A DNA stretch of 17,109 nt from NCBI GenBank assembly GCA_031549965.1, contig JAVBPB010000158.1, positions 1 to 17,109 of the forward strand. Reading direction: 5' to 3'. Source of the stretch: JAVBPB01 sp031549965 (lineage in GTDB: Bacteria; Bacillota; Clostridia; Lachnospirales; Lachnospiraceae). Shown here piece by piece: positions 14,822 through 17,109 of this stretch (position 1 is its first letter; the number at the start of each line of letters is the position of its first letter). Below the pieces are notes generated by a model. The model was not told the origin of the DNA. It worked only from the letters and a program-made list of their open reading frames with translations, and made no database searches. Position numbers and translations under genes: made by a program.

Positions 14822-15574
14822 ATGGAAGAAATATACCAATTTAATAAAATAAATAAAAATTCACCAATACCAGTTTACTACCAAATAAAACAAATGATAT
14901 TAGAACCCATTTTAAGTGGTAAGATAAATGTGGGAGACATGCTTCCAACAGAAATAGAATTATGTGAAAAATGTTGTGTAAGTCGCACTACAATACGTCA
15001 GGCGTTAAACGAATTAGTATCAGAAGGGTATTTAAATCGTATAAAAGGTAAAGGTACATTTGTTTCAAAAGCCAAAATTCAGGCAGAATTTTTAAACAAA
15101 CTACTTAGCTTTAATGAAGAAATGCATTCAAAAGCACTTATGCCAAGTACCAAAGTACTAGCACTTAAGGTAATTGACGGAAACCCTGAAGTAAACAAAA
15201 AATTAGAATTAAATGAAAATGAAAAAATCATTTATTTAGAACGTATAAGATATGCAAACGGCGAACCAATAGTTTCATTAGTAACTTATTTACCTTACAT
15301 TCCATATCAGGCATTAATAAAAGTGGATTTTGAGAAAGAATCCCTTTATGAACTTCTTGAAGAAAAATATAATCAGCGGGTAGTAAGGGTAAAAAGAAAA
15401 ATTGAAGCTGTTAACGCTACTAAAAAAGAATCAGAACAATTAGGTATTCCAAAAAATGCAGCAATAAGTTTAGTAAAAACCATTGGATATACCAAAACAG
15501 AAAAACCAATTGAGTATTCAGTTGCCAGATATCGTGGAGACAGAACTGAATTTAATATTGACTTATACAGATAA
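14822..15574 (+). CDS. GntR-family regulator with UTRA domain (HutC subfamily)
   Basis: A 250-aa transcription factor. Residues 14-82 form the winged helix: PIPVYYQIKQMILEPILSG, LPTEIELCEKCCVSRTTIRQ with the recognition helix, ALNELVSEGYLNRIKGKGTF with the wing. Residues from about 95 to 245 form the UTRA effector domain (EKIIYLERIRYANGEPIVS, TIGYTKTEKPIEYSVARYRG), which in this subfamily binds small phosphorylated sugars or similar metabolites. The ATG has GAGGAG before it. It sits between the kinase and the aldolase, 14 and 11 bases away, so it is co-transcribed with the genes it probably controls. The operator candidate at 13110-13121 suits autorepression relieved by a pathway intermediate. 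The class is clear; the ligand is unknown. Confidence 0.9.
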   Translation: MEEIYQFNKINKNSPIPVYYQIKQMILEPILSGKINVGDMLPTEIELCEKCCVSRTTIRQALNELVSEGYLNRIKGKGTFVSKAKIQAEFLNKLLSFNEEMHSKALMPSTKVLALKVIDGNPEVNKKLELNENEKIIYLERIRYANGEPIVSLVTYLPYIPYQALIKVDFEKESLYELLEEKYNQRVVRVKRKIEAVNATKKESEQLGIPKNAAISLVKTIGYTKTEKPIEYSVARYRGDRTEFNIDLYR

Positions 15575-15585
15575 GTGGAGGAAAA

Positions 15586-16275
15586 ATGAAAGAAATTTTA
15601 AAACAGCTTACACCAGACAAATTAGCACAATATTTTGATCATACAAAGCTTAATCCAAATGCATTAACTGATGACTTTAAAATTCTTTGTGAAGAAAGCA
15701 AAAAGTACCATTTCAAAATGGTTGCCATAAACTCAGTTCAAGTAAAAACCTGCAAAGAATTTTTACTAAATACAGATATACATGTTGGAGCAGCAATATC
15801 ATTTCCACTTGGACAAACTACAATACCAGTAAAAATATTTGAAACAAAGGATGCAATAGAAAACGGATGTGACGAAATTGACTATGTAATAAAAATAGAT
15901 GAGCTTAAAGCTGGCAACTACAACTACATTGAAAGAGAAATGGCTGAAATTGTAGAAATATGCCGACAAAATAACGTTATTTCCAAAGTAATATTTGAAA
16001 ACTGTTATTTAACAAAAAAAGAAAAAGAAGAATTATGCAAAATTGCCCTAAATATAAGACCAGATTTCATAAAAACATCAACCGGATTTGGTACTGGAGG
16101 TGCAACTATAGAAGATGTAAAACTAATGAAACAATTAGTAGGTGACAAAATAAAAGTAAAAGCTTCTGGAGGAGTAAGAACACTAAATGATGTTTGCAGT
16201 TATATTGATGCCGGAGCAGAAAGAATCGGAACCACAGCAAGTGTTTCAATTATAAAAGAATTTCTTGAAATCTAA
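15586..16275 (+). CDS. deoC: DeoC/DERA-family class I aldolase
   Basis: Deoxyribose-phosphate aldolase splits 2-deoxyribose 5-phosphate into acetaldehyde and glyceraldehyde 3-phosphate through a lysine Schiff base. The 229-aa protein has YFDHTKLNP near the N-terminus, SFPLGQTT (72-79), DEIDYVI (96-102) with Asp99, FIKTSTGFGTGGAT (161-174) with the Schiff-base Lys163, and VKASGGVRT (191-199) with Lys192. The catalytic Asp-Lys-Lys set is therefore complete. Around it the family text is altered: VGAAISFPLG replaces the usual VCTVIGFPLG, and DYVIKIDELKAG replaces DMVINIGALKSG. It may act on a related sugar phosphate made by the FGGY kinase rather than in nucleoside salvage, since no phosphorylase or phosphopentomutase gene is near. 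RBS GTGGAGG; last gene of the operon. Confidence 0.88.
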   Translation: MKEILKQLTPDKLAQYFDHTKLNPNALTDDFKILCEESKKYHFKMVAINSVQVKTCKEFLLNTDIHVGAAISFPLGQTTIPVKIFETKDAIENGCDEIDYVIKIDELKAGNYNYIEREMAEIVEICRQNNVISKVIFENCYLTKKEKEELCKIALNIRPDFIKTSTGFGTGGATIEDVKLMKQLVGDKIKVKASGGVRTLNDVCSYIDAGAERIGTTASVSIIKEFLEI

Positions 16276-16290
16276 TATAAATATACTTTT

Positions 16291-16331
16291 ACTGGATGTA
16301 TTCTAATAACATAATACATCCAGTTTTTATA
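16291..16331 (+). terminator. Rho-independent terminator of the kinase-gntR-deoC operon
   Basis: ACTGGATGTATT and AATACATCCAGT form a perfect 12-bp stem with a 10-base loop, followed by TTTTTAT. It lies 15 bases after the deoC stop. Confidence 0.93.
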
Positions 16332-16453
16332 AATATTAATATATCTAATTCATTTTACCAATTATTTAGTAAGCATGCAAGATCTAAATCATTAATCTTT
16401 GAAAAGTCAGAGCTCCAACATTTAACAATAAATAATCCAAAACTAAAAAACTC

Positions 16454-16482
16454 TTGACATATACCATAGATAGGTATAGTAT
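16454..16482 (+). promoter_or_regulatory. Promoter of copZ with CsoR-like operator
   Basis: A perfect TTGACA (16454-16459) is followed by a TATAGTAT -10 region from 16475. Between them, TATACC-ATAGATA-GGTATA (16460-16478) is an inverted repeat with 6-bp arms. The TACC...GGTA form resembles operators of the copper-sensing repressor CsoR. A repressor there would cover the spacer and -10, giving copper-inducible expression. The regulator gene is not in the window. Confidence 0.65.
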
Positions 16483-16560
16483 ATTAATATACAAAGCTAA
16501 ATAAAAGTATTGTATATTAAAAAATATATATAATAACTATAAATCAAAAGGAGAATTAAC

Positions 16561-16770
16561 ATGTCAATAATTTCAAAACTTAATGTAGAAGGAATGTCCT
16601 GTTCACACTGTGAAAATGCAGTAAAAAGTGCATTAACAGATCTTGATGGAGTTCAAAAAGTAAATGTAGATTTAAAAGAAAAAACTGTAACAATAGAATA
16701 TGACGAAAGTAAAACAGATGAAAAAAAATTTAAAGACGCAATTGAAGAAGCAGGATATGATGTAGTATAA
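16561..16770 (+). CDS. copZ: Copper chaperone CopZ (heavy-metal-associated domain)
   Basis: A single 69-aa HMA domain that binds Cu(I) in the cytoplasm and hands it to the export ATPase. GMSCSHC (11-17) provides the metal-binding CxxC pair. VQKVNVDLKEKTVTIEYD and the C-terminal DAIEEAGYDVV complete the beta-alpha-beta-beta-alpha-beta fold. Length and sequence are standard. AAAAGGAGA precedes the ATG. It is first in a copper locus, with the CopA start 267 bases downstream, and its promoter carries a CsoR-like inverted repeat. Confidence 0.95.
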   Translation: MSIISKLNVEGMSCSHCENAVKSALTDLDGVQKVNVDLKEKTVTIEYDESKTDEKKFKDAIEEAGYDVV

Positions 16771-16980
16771 AACAGCTAAACATAAAATTGTAAAAAATTA
16801 CAACTGAAACTATTAACAAAAGGCATAATCATAAAACACTATGCAACATAAGATTTATGCTATAAAAAAATAAAAATTCAATTGCAAAATTCCACCATCT
16901 TAGTTGTTCGGCACACCTGCAACAGCCAGAATATTCAATCATCTTTCCCCCACCAGACATCCCCCTTAAATCATATTCAT

Positions 16981-17015
16981 CTGAAAAATCCCAAATCAAA
17001 AAAGGATTTTTTCAG
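16981..17015 (+). promoter_or_regulatory. Hairpin in the copZ-copA gap
   Basis: CTGAAAAATCC pairs with GGATTTTTTCAG (11 bp with one bulged T) around a 12-base loop, ending 22 bases before the copA start. It leaves the copA RBS (AAAAGGAG) free just downstream. It may be a partial terminator or mRNA processing element that tunes copA relative to copZ. The wider gap from about 16885 on is C-rich and differs in composition from the flanking genes. Confidence 0.45.
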
Positions 17016-17037
17016 ACCACCAAAAAAAGGAGCAAAC

Positions 17038-17109
17038 ATGGAAAAAGAAACCACTCTACAAATCCAAGGAATGACCTGTGCCGCATGCTCCAGCCGAGTA
17101 GAAAAGGTA
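17038..17109 (+). CDS. copA: Copper-exporting P-type ATPase, N-terminus (partial)
   Basis: The ATG follows AAAAAAAGGAGC. The 24 residues visible start MEKETTLQIQGMTCAACSSR and include GMTCAACSSRVEK, the first N-terminal heavy-metal-associated domain of CopA-type ATPases, with the copper-binding CAAC at 14-17. The membrane and ATPase domains lie beyond the window. Its place after CopZ supports copper specificity over other HMA-containing ATPases. It should receive Cu(I) from CopZ and pump it out of the cell. Confidence 0.85.
   Translation, partial: MEKETTLQIQGMTCAACSSRVEKV

Noticed and set aside
16852..17037. In-frame upstream extension of CopA
   Set aside because: The frame is open but low-complexity, and the ATG at 17038 has a good RBS and begins a normal CopA N-terminus.

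Overview
The window is AT-rich, low-GC DNA with AAGGAGG-type ribosome binding sites, TTG/ATG starts and a type I-B-like CRISPR repeat ending in GGAATGTAAAT. All of this suggests an anaerobic member of the Clostridia. No lineage-specific marker lets me name a genus.

Region 1 (1-4321) is a mobile-element junction zone. It holds the first codons of a leftward gene, then three large serine recombinase genes in a row. Only the middle one (1237-2835) is complete. The first has lost its whole catalytic domain and the third has lost the N-terminal part that carries the catalytic serine. The third is cut right after a 19-bp motif (2886-2904) that recurs with one mismatch at 11063-11081, where the first repeat of a CRISPR remnant is cut in the same way. 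I read this as nested insertions with related right ends: one element inside recombinase 3, and the recombinase-3 element inside a CRISPR array.

Region 2 (4322-11086) is a decayed accessory island that looks like a defence cargo region. Two genes look intact, and both encode predicted PD-(D/E)XK nucleases. One is 293 aa; the other is 351 aa and appears to carry two nuclease domains in tandem. Around them lie a small intact gene, a coiled-coil/hydrophobic gene broken by a frameshift and an in-frame TGA, two other frameshifted genes, and two diverged copies of one unknown decayed ORF. There are several long perfect hairpins and about 2 kb of sequence without intact genes.

Region 3 (11087-11306) is a CRISPR remnant on the + strand: one truncated repeat, two good repeats, a degenerate trailer repeat and three spacers. 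No cas gene is present.

Region 4 (11552-17109) looks like ordinary chromosome. It has a small membrane-anchored protein, a divergent ProC-like reductase, and an operon of FGGY sugar kinase, GntR/UTRA regulator and DeoC-type aldolase. The operon has a clear promoter, a candidate GntR operator and a strong terminator. A copper locus follows: CopZ with a CsoR-like operator, and the first codons of a CopA ATPase. The kinase operon probably phosphorylates a sugar whose phosphate ester is then cleaved by the aldolase, with the GntR protein sensing the pathway. The copper genes form a separate chaperone/efflux unit.
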